The notes: a model not told the origin generated them from the letters alone. A stretch of 64,000 nucleotides of DNA from Opitutaceae bacterium BACL24 MAG-120322-bin51 (GCA_905182435.1 CAJJBN010000029.1:28106-92105); one strand, 5' to 3'. Shown: positions 33,113 through 43,529, counted from the stretch's first letter. A program made the numbers and translations.

Positions 33113-33150
33113 AAAAAAAAGGCCTCCCAGTTGTGGGAGGCCTTTTTGTT
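33113..33150. terminator. strong bidirectional terminator
   Basis: AAAAGGCCTCCCA pairs with TGGGAGGCCTTTT around GTTG, a 10-bp GC-rich stem with a run of A on the left and T on the right. It ends gnd on the minus strand (20 bp past its stop) and can also stop plus-strand transcripts. Confidence 0.88.
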
Positions 33151-33169
33151 ATAAAAGTTACTAGGTTCT

Positions 33170-34675
<1,506 letters not shown>

Positions 34676-34868
34676 AATTATTTATGGGTTTAAAATAGGG
34701 AGGAAATTTACTCGGCGCGCTGAGGCAAGGCTAGAGTCCGATCTGCTCTTGAATAATGATCATTTATGGCATGAGACGAATAGCAACAGCCACAGTACTG
34801 AAATTCACCGTGTGACGAAAATTGTAAAATAAGGAAACTAATTGCAAAAATGCGCAATGCGAGCCGGC

Positions 34869-35210
34869 TTATTTTTTGGTGCATCGTCCTTTACCGGAAA
34901 AGGAGTGTGTGCGACTCGCACACGGTATCCATACATTTCATAATGAGGGCGGGTCGCCCTCACTCCTTTCTGGTAGTCGCACAGCACAATTAAATCAGTC
35001 GCAATACCATTAATGCCTTCCCCGCGAATCAACGATGAACCTTATTTTTTGGTGTATCGTCATTTACCAAAAAGGAGTGTGTGCGACTCGCGCACGGTAT
35101 CTACACATTCCATAATGAGGGCGGGTCGCCCTCACTCCTTTCAAATAGTCGCACAGCACAATTAAACCAGTCGCAGTGCCATTAATGCCTTCCCCGCGAA
35201 TCGACCAACA
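34869..35210. repeat. two 173-bp tandem copies holding a GGAG-headed REP pair
   Basis: The block starting TTATTTTTTGGTG recurs at 34869 and 35042. Each copy carries GGAGTGTGTGCGACTCGCAC on the plus strand and, inverted, GGAGTGAGGGCGACCCGCCC on the minus strand, plus a flank CAGTCGCA...CCTTCCCCGCGAATC. The stems are changed relative to the 13.3-kb array but still pair. The block runs to within a few bases of the doc stop codon. Confidence 0.85.
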
Positions 35211-35213
35211 ATC

Positions 35214-35600
35214 TTATTTCTTCGAACAATTAGCTTCTAGCCACTGAGCCAGTTGATCATCGCTCAGTCGACAGTCGGCTAAAGCGATGATCTGCAGTGC
35301 GGCTTCTTCTTCGCTGGCTTCGAAACGATAGCCATTACTCTCAAGGAAAAGCTGGCAGGTCATTAGTCCAGTGCGTTTGTTGCCGTCCATGAAGGGATGA
35401 CTTTTTATAATACCTGATGCGTAAGTTGCAGCTAGTTGAAAAAGCGTCGCCTGTTCGTAGTGAAGCTGCTGCTTGGGCCTGTTGAGGGAAGCATCCAACT
35501 TCCCTTCGCCACGCATGCCATCTGAACCTCCGAAGTGGGCAATCAACATAGAGTGAAAGGCTAGGTACTCTTCTTTCGCAATCCAATTTGGTTCGTTCAT
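35214..35600 (-). CDS. doc: Doc/Fic-family toxin
   Basis: The 128-residue product holds the Fic core motif HPFMDGNKRTGL near residue 69, with upstream LNRPKQQLHYEQATLFQLAA and the helix ATYASGIIKS, as in Doc. Doc phosphorylates EF-Tu; AMPylation is the other Fic activity. Its start overlaps the antitoxin stop by 4 bp (35597-35600), so toxin and antitoxin are coupled. Confidence 0.85.
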   Translation of the reverse strand: MNEPNWIAKEEYLAFHSMLIAHFGGSDGMRGEGKLDASLNRPKQQLHYEQATLFQLAATYASGIIKSHPFMDGNKRTGLMTCQLFLESNGYRFEASEEEAALQIIALADCRLSDDQLAQWLEANCSKK

Positions 35601-35827
35601 TTCGCCAACTCTCGAAACGTATTGCGGTAGCGTTTCATAAGACCCTCAGCCAGACGAATTTTTTCATCAAATCCGGGCTTTTCGGGATTCATATTCAGCG
35701 TATTGTTGGGTGCTTCGGTCAAATAAACGGTGGCACCTTCTTCAACTTTGAGTGCTTGAAGGGCTTCTTTAGGTAGCACGATGCCGTAGGAGTTGCCGAT
35801 TTTGCGAATTTTGGTTTTAATGGGCAT
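35597..35827 (-). CDS. AbrB/MazE-family antitoxin
   Basis: 76 residues from Met at 35827. The N-terminus ([20 protein letters not shown], then [20 protein letters not shown]) is the swapped-hairpin AbrB DNA-binding fold; the C-terminal tail ([12 protein letters not shown]) is the likely toxin-neutralising part. It precedes doc. An 18-bp palindrome lies 3 bp before the ATG, so there is no room for a normal ribosome site. Start at 35869 would remove that problem but adds an unlike 14-residue lead. Confidence 0.82.
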   Translation of the reverse strand: MPIKTKIRKIGNSYGIVLPKEALQALKVEEGATVYLTEAPNNTLNMNPEKPGFDEKIRLAEGLMKRYRNTFRELAK

Positions 35828-35829
35828 AG

Positions 35830-35847
35830 TTATAACATATGTTATAA
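35830..35847. promoter_or_regulatory. 18-bp perfect palindrome before the toxin-antitoxin operon
   Basis: TTATAACATATGTTATAA is fully symmetric and ends 3 bp from the antitoxin ATG. It contains TATAAC/GTTATA elements and could serve as both a -10 element and an autoregulatory operator. Function inferred from its place in a TA operon. Confidence 0.6.
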
Positions 35848-35932
35848 TTACCGTTTTGCAAGCACGCAAGACCCAGGCCGGATCGCTCCGACTACGCTTG
35901 GCATTGTAAACCGCAAGAGGGCTGAACAGTAC

Positions 35933-36391
35933 TTAAAGGCCGAGGGCGAACAGTCCGCCGATTAAACCTGCAACGCCGCCAAAAATCACATGGCCGACTA
36001 AGTGGAGCAGTCCTTGTTCAAGGGTAGCTTTGCGATAGGCCTCGATGGGGTGGCGCTCGCTGGCGATAAACATCAGGCAGTAGCTCATGATGAGTCCGTG
36101 AAAAAATCCGAATCCGAGGCCTAGGAAGACCGCAGACGGAAAGCTTAATGAGTTCATCACATTCATGAGGAGGAAATATAAAATTCCAAAAACAATACCT
36201 GCGATACTGTGAATGAGAGTGCCGAGCGTTGCCGCGTTATCGACCGTGCCGGTAAAAAAACTACCCAGCGCAATGACCATATCCACTCGTTGACTGTAAG
36301 CGTGACTGACGGTGCGCATGAACAGGTTCATCGCAAAAGAGCCAATCAAGCCACAGATGGCGCCTAAAATAATAACAGTCAAAATACTCAT
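35933..36391 (-). CDS. hypothetical membrane protein
   Basis: 152 residues with about four membrane helices: [60 protein letters not shown] and [20 protein letters not shown]. Gly-rich helices, two His in the second half. No family is recognised with confidence. Single gene, separated from the toxin-antitoxin pair by about 60 bp beyond the palindrome. Confidence 0.6.
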   Translation of the reverse strand: MSILTVIILGAICGLIGSFAMNLFMRTVSHAYSQRVDMVIALGSFFTGTVDNAATLGTLIHSIAGIVFGILYFLLMNVMNSLSFPSAVFLGLGFGFFHGLIMSYCLMFIASERHPIEAYRKATLEQGLLHLVGHVIFGGVAGLIGGLFALGL

Positions 36392-36476
36392 AATGTTTAC
36401 ATATACTACTGTAGCACAGCTTATCGATGGGTAAAGTAAATGAAGTTAAAAAATTGTTCGTTGCGGATAGAGATTT

Positions 36477-36538
36477 GTAGCGACTGGCTTTACGCCAGGA
36501 CTCAGTGCCACGAATCGCGGGATCAACCCGCTCGCTAC
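36477..36538. repeat. single B+/A- REP pair
   Basis: GTAGCGACTGGCTTTACGCC opens on the plus strand at 36477 and an inverted A-type partner closes at 36538 (CCCGCTCGCTAC). A compact REPIN-like doublet of 62 bp. Confidence 0.8.
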
Positions 36539-36540
36539 GG

Positions 36541-37007
36541 TATTCGCAGTAGGATTCTCAGGGCAGTCCTGTGTGGGCGGTGGCTTTGCGGGCACTGTGA
36601 TCTCGCGCAGAGGCGCAGAGGCGCAGAGTTTTTTGGCGATGGCTTTAGGCTCTGCGGCTTTTGGGAGGGACGACCTCCGTGTCGTCCGGTACCGCTGCGG
36701 CATTCGCGTCTGGCTCTTGGGAGGGACGACCTCCGTGTCGTCCGGTACCGCTACGGGAGTGGCTGGGCTCTTGGCAGGGACGACCTCCGCGTCGTCCGGT
36801 ACCGCTGCGGCATTCGCGTCTGGCTCTTGGGAGGGACGACCTCCGTGTCGTCCGGTACCGCTGCGGGAGTGGCTGACATAACTAACAGCCCATATAATCT
36901 TGAATTTTAATGTGATTTCTAAAGCACTGGCGGTCGACACGGAGGTCGACCCTCCCCAACAAAATCGGTCAACCCCAGCAGCATCGCGGGATCAACCCGC
37001 TCGCTAC
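36541..37007. repeat. composite repeat: F hairpins, H hairpin and A repeat
   Basis: A filler shared with the 47.8-kb array (CTCAGGGCAGTCCTGTGTGG, TGATCTCGCGCAGAGGCGCA) is followed by four GGACGACCTCCGTGTCGTCC-type hairpins (one with CGCGTCG), then an inverted GGTCGACCTCCGTGTCGACC at about 36930-36955, then an A-type repeat ending at 37007. The same order occurs at 47.8-49.0 kb. Confidence 0.8.
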
Positions 37008-37089
37008 CAATCGCGCGGCATTTCAATCGACACGCCGTGGGTCCTAACTGCACAATTGCTGCCGCACCGATTCATGCCTGAACGCATAC

Positions 37090-37593
37090 ATGACTAAGCA
37101 CTCATTTTTGAAACACAGCCGCGCCCTGTCGACCGCCGGACTGCAGTGGGGCGTGCGCGCGGCCTATCTGCTCCTGTTGCTGGCGATCTTGTATCTGTCG
37201 CTGCGCGGCTCACCGAGCCTGCGGGAAGTATGCTGGCTGCCAGAATGGCTGAGTGCTTGGGCGGATCGCCACGGCGAGCTGCGCACCGCCGTGCCGTATT
37301 GTGCCGCCGGGTTGTTGTGCCCGTGGCTGCTGACTCGTAACCAAGCGCGGCCGACTGGCCGCAGCCACCCGATCGGGCACGGTCGGCTGGCGCCGAGTTT
37401 GTGGGCCGCGGCGTCCTTATTCGTGCTGCTGTTGTTGACCGAAGGCGCGCAGCTGGTTCTGCCCAATCGTTTGGCATCGTTGGCAGATATCGCTTGGGGG
37501 ACGCTTGGCATCGTCGTCGGCGTCGCTGGCAGTCTCTGTCTGCGTGCGGTTGCTCAGCGCCGCGGATTGGAGCTCGAGCGCGAAGGATCCTGA
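37090..37593 (+). CDS. VanZ-like membrane protein
   Basis: 167 residues with several hydrophobic segments (WGVRAAYLLLLLAILYLSLR; LWAAASLFVLLLLTEGAQLV) and the VanZ-like motif RLASLADIAWGTLGIVVG, where family members usually have DxxxNxxG (here Trp-Gly-Thr in place of Asn). The gene is clearly richer in G+C than its neighbours. Role unknown; VanZ relatives affect glycopeptide sensitivity or envelope. Upstream lie repeats; prfA follows. Confidence 0.6.
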   Translation: MTKHSFLKHSRALSTAGLQWGVRAAYLLLLLAILYLSLRGSPSLREVCWLPEWLSAWADRHGELRTAVPYCAAGLLCPWLLTRNQARPTGRSHPIGHGRLAPSLWAAASLFVLLLLTEGAQLVLPNRLASLADIAWGTLGIVVGVAGSLCLRAVAQRRGLELEREGS

Positions 37594-37706
37594 GCGCTGG
37601 CAGCGCTAGATTTAATCCCTCGCCAGCCCTCCGTGGTTGACCTTGCGGCGACTTTCGCGAATTGATTTATACACCCACTACATTTTGTGGGCTTACATAC
37701 AAAAAT

Positions 37707-38876
37707 ATGTCAAAAATTCCTGATATTGCTCCATTCCGTGCCAAGCTTGACTCTTTGGACGCTCAAATCGCTGAACCCAACTTCTATTCCGACCAACGTC
37801 GTGCGGCTGAAGTGGGCCGCGAGCATCAGCGTGTCAGCAGCTTGATCGAAAAATTCGAAGCCTTCAATGCCGCTTATAAAGCGATCGCAGAAAATGAGGC
37901 GATGATTGCGGACAAGGAGACCGAGGAAGAAATTCGCGAAATGGCGGAAGAAGAACTGGTCGAGCTTCGCGCTCAGATCGAGACCTTGGAAAACGATGTG
38001 TTGCGCGCGATGATTCCACCAGATCCGACCGATAGCCGTAATTCGGTGATGGAAATCCGTGGTGGCGCGGGCGGTGATGAAGCCAACATTTTCGCCGGTG
38101 ATCTGTTCCGTATGTATAGTCGTTACGCCGAGCGGCGTGGTTGGAAGGTGGAAGTGATGAGCACCAGCTTGGCCGATACCGGTGGCTATCGTGAAATTAT
38201 TTTCAACATGACCGGCGAAGATGCCTACAAGTATTTGAAATTTGAAAGTGGTGTACACCGCGTGCAGCGTGTGCCGGTGACCGAGACGCAAGGCCGCATC
38301 CATACTTCGACTGCCACGGTGGCCGTGCTACCCGAGGCGGAAGAGGTGGATATCGAGATTCGCACTCAGGATTTGGACATCGCGACGATGCGTGCTTCTG
38401 GCGCAGGTGGTCAGCACGTCAATACGACTGACTCTGCGGTGATGATGACGCACATCCCGACTGGGGTGACTGTCTATTGTGCCGACGAGCGTTCGCAGAT
38501 TAAGAATCGTGCCAAGGCGTTAACCGTCATGCGCTCGCGCTTGCTCAAGGCGAAAGAGGACGAGGAACATGCGAAATATGCCGCGGAACGTAAGGGCCAG
38601 ATTGGCACCGGCGACCGCTCCGAGCGCATTCGCACTTACAATTATCCGCAAGGGCGCCTCACCGATCACCGAATTGGCCTGAGTCTGTCATTGCCGTCCG
38701 TGATTGATGGAGATCTTGAGGATCTGATCGATGGTCTACAGAATTTTGATTATGATGCCCGTATTGAGAATTTATTGAAGGCGCAGGTAGAGGTCGAGCT
38801 GAGGGAGACTGAGGGACCTGAGAGGCTGAGAGACCTGAGGCTGCGAGAGCTGAGAGCTGAAAGTGAAGAAAAATGA
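37707..38876 (+). CDS. prfA: peptide chain release factor 1
   Basis: About 389 residues from Met at 37707. Codon-recognition PxT-type motif is [20 protein letters not shown]; the catalytic GGQ is [18 protein letters not shown]1 is preferred over RF2 because the SPF tripeptide is absent and the PVT form is present. Coupled with prmC downstream, which methylates the GGQ Gln. The C-terminal ~22 residues ([20 protein letters not shown]) are encoded by a low-complexity repeat and look like a recent addition. Confidence 0.94.
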   Translation: MSKIPDIAPFRAKLDSLDAQIAEPNFYSDQRRAAEVGREHQRVSSLIEKFEAFNAAYKAIAENEAMIADKETEEEIREMAEEELVELRAQIETLENDVLRAMIPPDPTDSRNSVMEIRGGAGGDEANIFAGDLFRMYSRYAERRGWKVEVMSTSLADTGGYREIIFNMTGEDAYKYLKFESGVHRVQRVPVTETQGRIHTSTATVAVLPEAEEVDIEIRTQDLDIATMRASGAGGQHVNTTDSAVMMTHIPTGVTVYCADERSQIKNRAKALTVMRSRLLKAKEDEEHAKYAAERKGQIGTGDRSERIRTYNYPQGRLTDHRIGLSLSLPSVIDGDLEDLIDGLQNFDYDARIENLLKAQVEVELRETEGPERLRDLRLRELRAESEEK

Positions 38877-38917
38877 CTTCGAAACATTCTGTCTGTAATA
38901 TGCGAAATCGTTTGTTT

Positions 38918-38994
38918 GTGGCGTCGTTGCTTGCAACGGCCAGCAGTTGGATCAGGCCAATTACCTAAGAGGCCGTTGCAAGCAACGACGCTAC
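38918..38994. repeat. D-type inverted REP pair, GTGG/GTAG heads
   Basis: A perfect 21-bp inverted repeat (38921-38941 and 38971-38991). Each arm is itself a hairpin (CGTTGC-TT-GCAACG). The plus arm is headed GTGG and the minus arm GTAG (GTAGCGTCGTTGCTTGCAAC). It lies in the 150-bp gap between prfA and prmC, where it could also act as a transcript stem. Confidence 0.85.
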
Positions 38995-39029
38995 AGTTTA
39001 ATGTAAATCTACTTTTCTAAAAACGTATT

Positions 39030-39881
39030 ATGGCACTGTTAACGATTCGCGAAATTAAAGAGCGCACGGAGGCTTTCTTCGAGTCCAAGGGCGTGCCGAA
39101 TGCACGACTGGATACAGATACATTGATTGCGCATTCGCTTGGTATTAAGCGGCTGGAGTTGTATCTCGATCTCGATCGTCCACTCACTGAAGCGCAGCTC
39201 GCCGAGCTGCGCCCTCTAGTCAAGCGCCGTGCGGAGCGCGAGCCGCTGCAATACATCGTCGGCACAGTGGATTTCTGCGACATGGAGCTCAAAGTGGATC
39301 GGCGGGCGTTGATCCCACGCTTCGAGACCGAGGAATTGGTTGAGCTTGTTAATGAGGCCTTAACGGCACACCCCAAAATGATTTTGGATTTGGGCACGGG
39401 GTCTGGTGCGTTAGCCTTAGCGTTGGCAAATAAATATCCAGAGGCGTCGGTCGATGCGGTCGATGTCAGCGCCGAAGCACTTTCGCTGGCACAAGAGAAT
39501 GCGGCCGCTCTGGGGCTAGATAGTCGGGTGACGTTTCATGAGGGGAGTTGGTGGCGTCCTTTGGGACTAGGAGAGCAACGCTATGATTTAATCGTCTCAA
39601 ACCCGCCGTATTTAACCGACGAAGAAATGACCACCGCCGAGCCTGAAGTGGTCGACCACGAGCCACACAGCGCACTGGTTTCGGGCGCGGATGGCCTTGA
39701 CGATTGTCGCCTCATTTTTAAAGACGCCGCGAGTCACATGAAACCAGGCGGGCTGCTGGCACTGGAGACCGGCATCGCACAGACCGAGGCTTTGGATGCA
39801 CTGGCTGCGGCAGCGGGTCTGCAAGGTGAGTGCATGGAGGATTTGAGTGGCCGTCCGCGATTCTATTTCGCGCGGAAATAG
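39030..39881 (+). CDS. prmC: release factor glutamine methyltransferase
   Basis: 283 residues. N-terminal helical domain ([20 protein letters not shown]), then a SAM-binding fold: [20 protein letters not shown], and the NPPY motif in [14 protein letters not shown] that binds the Gln to be methylated. It modifies the GGQ Gln of RF1/RF2, fitting its place after prfA. Complete. Confidence 0.94.
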   Translation: MALLTIREIKERTEAFFESKGVPNARLDTDTLIAHSLGIKRLELYLDLDRPLTEAQLAELRPLVKRRAEREPLQYIVGTVDFCDMELKVDRRALIPRFETEELVELVNEALTAHPKMILDLGTGSGALALALANKYPEASVDAVDVSAEALSLAQENAAALGLDSRVTFHEGSWWRPLGLGEQRYDLIVSNPPYLTDEEMTTAEPEVVDHEPHSALVSGADGLDDCRLIFKDAASHMKPGGLLALETGIAQTEALDALAAAAGLQGECMEDLSGRPRFYFARK

Positions 39882-39891
39882 GGAGGACGAA

Positions 39892-39916
39892 CTCCTGGCG
39901 TAAAGCCAGTCGCTAC
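39892..39916 (-). repeat. B-type REP just before the A-type array
   Basis: Reading on the minus strand: GTAGCGACTGGCTTTACGCC. It lies 10 bp past the prmC stop and 26 bp before the first A copy, forming an outward-facing partner for the array. Confidence 0.75.
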
Positions 39917-39941
39917 GAGGGGAATGGTTGCATTTCTGGGT

Positions 39942-40476
39942 GTAGCGAGCGGGTTTATCCCGCGATTTTTTATTACGACCAAGAATCAGCCGTAGCGAGC
40001 GGGTTTATCCCGCGATTTTTTATTACGAGCAAAGAATCAGCCGTAGCGAGCGGGTTTACCCCGCGATTTTTCATTACGGACAAAGAATCAACGTAGCGAG
40101 CGGGTTTATCCCGCGATTTTTCATTACGGACAAAGAATCAACCGTAGCGAGCGGGTTTACCCCGCGATTTTTCATTACGGACAAAGAATCAACCGTAGCG
40201 AGCGGGTTTACCCCGCGATTTTTCATTACGGACAAAGAATCAACCGTAGCGAGCGGGTTTACCCCGCGATTTTTCATTACGGACAAAGAATCAACGTAGC
40301 GAGCGGGTTTACCCCGCGATTTTTCATTACGGACAAAGAATCAACCGTAGCGAGCGGGTTTACCCCGCGATTTTTCATTACGGACAAAGAATCAACGTAG
40401 CGAGCGGGTTTACCCCGCGATTTTTCATTACGGACAAAGAATCAGCCGTAGCGAGCGGGTTTACCCCGCGATTTTG
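39942..40476 (+). repeat. A-type REP array, eleven direct copies, 50/51-bp period
   Basis: GTAGCGAGCGGGTTTATCCC (or ACCCC) followed by GCGATTTTT starts at 39942, 39992, 40043, 40093, 40144, 40195, 40246, 40296, 40347, 40397 and 40448. The 22-bp spacer (CATTACGGACAAAGAATCAA) is nearly identical in every unit. The last copy overlaps the 3' end of the RAYT gene. This is the largest run of the element and directly adjoins the transposase. Confidence 0.93.
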
Positions 40477-41006
40477 TGGTTTGCGTCGTTTTTCCATGGG
40501 GCTTGCAATGCGAGCCACTCAGGTTCGGGGCGTTGTTTGGGGAATTTGTCGACGAACCACTGTGCATCATTACTCAAAATTTTCCAATACGGCCAAACTT
40601 CATTAGTTGCTAAGAGTTGTGCTCGATAGGGATTGCATAGCATGTAGCGCAGATAGGGATCGGTCGTTTCGTTTTCTCGTAATCGATGTTCAAAGAAATT
40701 CTTCTGCCAGTGTAAATTTCGTTTTCGAATGGGTGGTGTCAGCGGCCCTTTGAGTGTGCGGACGATTGAACCTGGCGTCGTATCTCGCGGTAACACGAAC
40801 AACGCATGGAAGTGGTCAGGCATGCATACGACTGCATGAAAGTCGGCTTCGCTCAGTCGGCAATGGTATAATAATTTCGACCAAATGAGAGGAGTCGTTA
40901 GGCCTGAATGCCGATCTTTTGTAACGCAAGTGATGAAGTATCGAGCACCTGGAATACTAATGCGATGCATTCGTAGCTGGGAGATTCCATCAGTCCTAAG
41001 CGGCAT
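40461..41006 (-). CDS. REP-associated tyrosine transposase (RAYT, Y1/IS200-like)
   Basis: 181 residues. The metal-binding HUH motif is VVCMPDHFHALFVLP (HFH at 65-67). WQKNFFEHRLRENE and the catalytic Tyr region YLRYMLCNPYRAQLL (Y121) match the RAYT branch of PF01797. These enzymes nick single-stranded REP hairpins at a GTAG-type head. The stop codon TAA at 40461-40463 and the last codons (KIAG) are encoded by the final A-type REP, so the gene is physically fused to its substrate array. Upstream (41063-41316) is a second repeat cluster. There are no terminal inverted repeats of its own. It is the only transposase in the window. Confidence 0.9.
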   Translation of the reverse strand: MPLRTDGISQLRMHRISIPGARYFITCVTKDRHSGLTTPLIWSKLLYHCRLSEADFHAVVCMPDHFHALFVLPRDTTPGSIVRTLKGPLTPPIRKRNLHWQKNFFEHRLRENETTDPYLRYMLCNPYRAQLLATNEVWPYWKILSNDAQWFVDKFPKQRPEPEWLALQAPWKNDANHKIAG

Positions 41007-41062
41007 GTTGATTATGCTAGCCTAGATTTGTGTTTCTTCAAATGTGAGAGCGGAAAAGCAGC

Positions 41063-41316
41063 GCGACTCCTGGCATAAAGCCAGTCGCTACAGGGGCGCG
41101 AGTCGCTACAGGGGGCGCGAGTCGCTACAGGGGCGCGAGTCGCTACAGGGGCGCGAGTCGCTACCGACCAAGAATCAACCGTAGCGAGCGGGTTTATCCC
41201 GCGATTTTGTGGTTTGCGTGGCGTGAACTCATGCGACTCCTGGCATAAAGCCAGTCGCTACAGGGGCGCGAGTCGCTACCGACCAAGTATCAACCGTAGC
41301 GAGCGGGTTTATCCCA
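41063..41316. repeat. mixed B-/A+ REP cluster upstream of the RAYT
   Basis: Two B-type repeats in minus orientation (41063-41091; about 41231-41262) each precede an A-type plus copy (about 41180 and 41295). Between lie several GGGGCGCGAGTCGCTAC short copies (41092-41164), which are B heads without stems. At about 41199-41219 the sequence GCGATTTTGTGGTTTGCGT repeats the junction found at the 3' end of the RAYT gene (40469-40487). Confidence 0.8.
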
Positions 41317-41409
41317 ATGCCATTGCATATTGAATTTAATACAACCGCTTCGCTAGAGAGCGAGAGATTTGGGAGGGAAAAAACTTTGATAATTGACCCG
41401 TTTATTTCC

Positions 41410-42178
41410 TTACACCTGCCGCCCAAACGCGACCGCTAAGCCCATCAGGGTGAGGTCTTCGACGAAGCGGCTCTTCTGCGCCCAGTCCTTGGTGAGGTTG
41501 GCGATGCTACCGCCGGTGGAAAGCACCACCGGTTCGGCTTCGCCGCGCGTTTTGAGTTCGTCTAACACGCGGGCGAGGAGGGCGTCGACCATGCCGGAAA
41601 AGCCGACCGCAACGCCAAGTTTCATCGCGTGTACAGTGGATTTACCAATCGCACCCTCGACGTTGAGTAGGTCGGCTTCGCTGAGCTCGGGCAGGAGTGC
41701 CGTTTGCTCGTGCAGATAGCGGGTCATCACGGCGAGACCGGGGGCGATGATGCCGCCTTCGTAGCCTGCGCTGGTAATAATGTCGAAGGTCACTGCGGTG
41801 CCCATGTCGAGAATGATGGCGGGTACGCCGTGGTATTGCTGCACGGCGATGGCATTGGCGATACGGTCTTGGCCGATTTCTTCGGGATTAGGATACGCCA
41901 AATCGAGGCCGCAGCAGGTTTTGTGTGTGAGGTGAAAAATGGGCAGATTGAACCGACGCACACTGGCTTGCAGGTGCGCATTGATAGCTGGCACAACGGA
42001 GCAAAATGAGATGCCGATGACGCCGCTTAAGTAGCGGTTCGAGCAGCGTCGCAAAGGCTTTGGATTCGCCGCCGCGAAAGCCGTCGGTCGGAAAATGTCC
42101 AGTGTCAGTGACGGTTTGGCCGTCTACGATTCCGTAGTGGCAGCTGGTGTTGCCAACATCGATGCTTAAAATTTTCAT
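41410..42178 (-). CDS. coaX: type III pantothenate kinase; one frameshift
   Basis: First step of CoA synthesis. N-terminal ASKHA phosphate loop [20 protein letters not shown] (from 42178), then, in a second frame, [42 protein letters not shown] and GGIIAPGL, and the end STGGSIANL. Removing one A at 42029-42030 joins LLEPLL to SGVIGIS. Placed last in nadC-birA-coaX, three cofactor genes in one direction. The break is probably a sequence error. Confidence 0.88.
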
Positions 42179-42188
42179 TATTTTATTC

Positions 42189-42258
42189 GTAGTGTGCGCG
42201 CTTGCTCGCGCCCGATTATTGTTGGGCTTATGCAGGCGCGAGCAAGCTCGCACACCAC
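42189..42258. repeat. E-type inverted REP pair, GTAG/GTGG heads
   Basis: GTAGTGTGCGCGCTTGCTCG plus CGCC at 42189-42212 faces a minus copy at 42235-42258 with head GTGG and stem GCGAGC-TT-GCTCGC. It fills the space between birA and coaX. Confidence 0.8.
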
Positions 42259-42270
42259 GTAGCAGGTGAA

Positions 42271-43290
42271 TTACTTTTTTAATGTAACATCACCGGCTCG
42301 CACCGGGATCGTGCTGCCGTCGGGTTGTGCGAGCAGCAGTGCGCCCGATGCGTCGATGCCGCTGACGATGCCAGAGATTGCTTTGCTACCTTGGAGTGCA
42401 GTCACTGGTTTACCGCTGAGTGAGCTGAGGGGCGCCCACGCGTCGGCGAGTTTTTCGGTCGTTTTATTATGGATACAGACCTCGTAGGCGTGGTTGATCG
42501 CTTGCAGCACGCGGGCGGCGACTTGGTTGATAGGCACTTCTTCGCCGTTGATCGCGTAGAGGCTGGTGGCGATCTTGCGCAGCTCTTTCGGGTAGCTCGA
42601 CGGGTTGCTATTTAAGTTAATACCAATGCCGAAGACGATGCTGCGCAGGCTATCGGAATCCATTTTCGCCTCTGTGAGCATACCGGCGAATTTTCGGCCG
42701 TCGCAGTGTAGATCGTTGGGCCATTTGATCTGCAGCTTGGCTTTGGGAGTGAAGGGCTGCAGTGCGCGGCAAATGGTGATGCCGGCCCACAGGGTGAAGT
42801 GCTGGAGCTGCTGCGGTGGGATGTTGGGCTCAAATAACACCGACAAATACAAGTTATCGGCCGAGGCGCTATACCATTCGCGGCCGAGGCGTCCGCGGCC
42901 TTTGGTCTGGCAACTAGAAGCGATGGCGAACGGGCTGTTACGGCCGTAGCTGATTTGCCGCTCTGCTTCGCTATTGGTGCTATCGATCACTGGGAAATAA
43001 AGCACGTCGAGTGGTGCCGCGGCGTGCTGCAAATAGTAACGCAGCAACGCGGGATGCAACACTTCGGGCTCTTGTGTGAGTCGGTAGCCGCGGTTGCGCA
43101 CCGCTTCGAAGGCAAAGCCCTGGTTGCGTAATTTCTCTAGTTTGCCGTGAATGGCAGGCCGGGAAATGTCTAGCTGCTCGGCGAGCAGGCTGCCAGAAAC
43201 AAACTCGTCGGGCGCATCGAGGAGTGCCTTGAGGATGACGAACTCATCCTCGGAACAAGTCACTTGGTTGTATTCGGTTTCAGTTGTCAT
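42271..43290 (-). CDS. birA: bifunctional biotin--protein ligase/repressor BirA
   Basis: 339 residues. N-terminal winged helix ([40 protein letters not shown]), so it may repress biotin genes. Ligase core: [26 protein letters not shown] (biotinyl-AMP loop), [17 protein letters not shown] (catalytic Lys) and [11 protein letters not shown]-terminal SH3-like domain completes it. It lies between nadC and coaX. Confidence 0.93.
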   Translation of the reverse strand: MTTETEYNQVTCSEDEFVILKALLDAPDEFVSGSLLAEQLDISRPAIHGKLEKLRNQGFAFEAVRNRGYRLTQEPEVLHPALLRYYLQHAAAPLDVLYFPVIDSTNSEAERQISYGRNSPFAIASSCQTKGRGRLGREWYSASADNLYLSVLFEPNIPPQQLQHFTLWAGITICRALQPFTPKAKLQIKWPNDLHCDGRKFAGMLTEAKMDSDSLRSIVFGIGINLNSNPSSYPKELRKIATSLYAINGEEVPINQVAARVLQAINHAYEVCIHNKTTEKLADAWAPLSSLSGKPVTALQGSKAISGIVSGIDASGALLLAQPDGSTIPVRAGDVTLKK

Positions 43291-43356
43291 TTGTTTAGGG
43301 GCGAGTGGCTTGGAAGCGGTCTTAAAATTAGTAATTAATACAAATTAGTTTTTTCC

Positions 43357-43430
43357 GTGGAAGCGACACTCTTGTCGCTTTAGTTTTCTCGATCTTGCGC
43401 GATCCCAAGCGACAAGAGTGTCGCTTCTAC
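43357..43430. repeat. C-type inverted REP pair, GTGG/GTAG heads
   Basis: Perfect 21-bp inverted repeat (43360-43380 and 43407-43427). Each arm is a hairpin AAGCGAC-ACTCTT-GTCGCTT. The plus arm has head GTGG, the minus arm GTAG (GTAGAAGCGACACTCTTGTC). The 26-bp loop holds GATCTTGCGCGATC, itself a small stem. Confidence 0.85.
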
Positions 43431-43529
43431 GTTCTTAAGGATGGTGTGACAGTGAGGAGTGATAATTGTGAACAGTCTTTGTCTACTTAATCTTAATCAT
43501 ACGCTTAATCCTAATCATCACTTTCACTG

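Noticed and set aside
39942..40476. CRISPR-like array (regular 50/51-bp repeat)
   Set aside because: The spacers are nearly identical in every unit, the repeat is a GTAG hairpin, and no cas gene is near. It is a REP array.
40461..41316. Classical IS200/IS605 insertion sequence
   Set aside because: No TnpB, no left/right end hairpins of its own; REP arrays on both sides and protein motifs favour RAYT.
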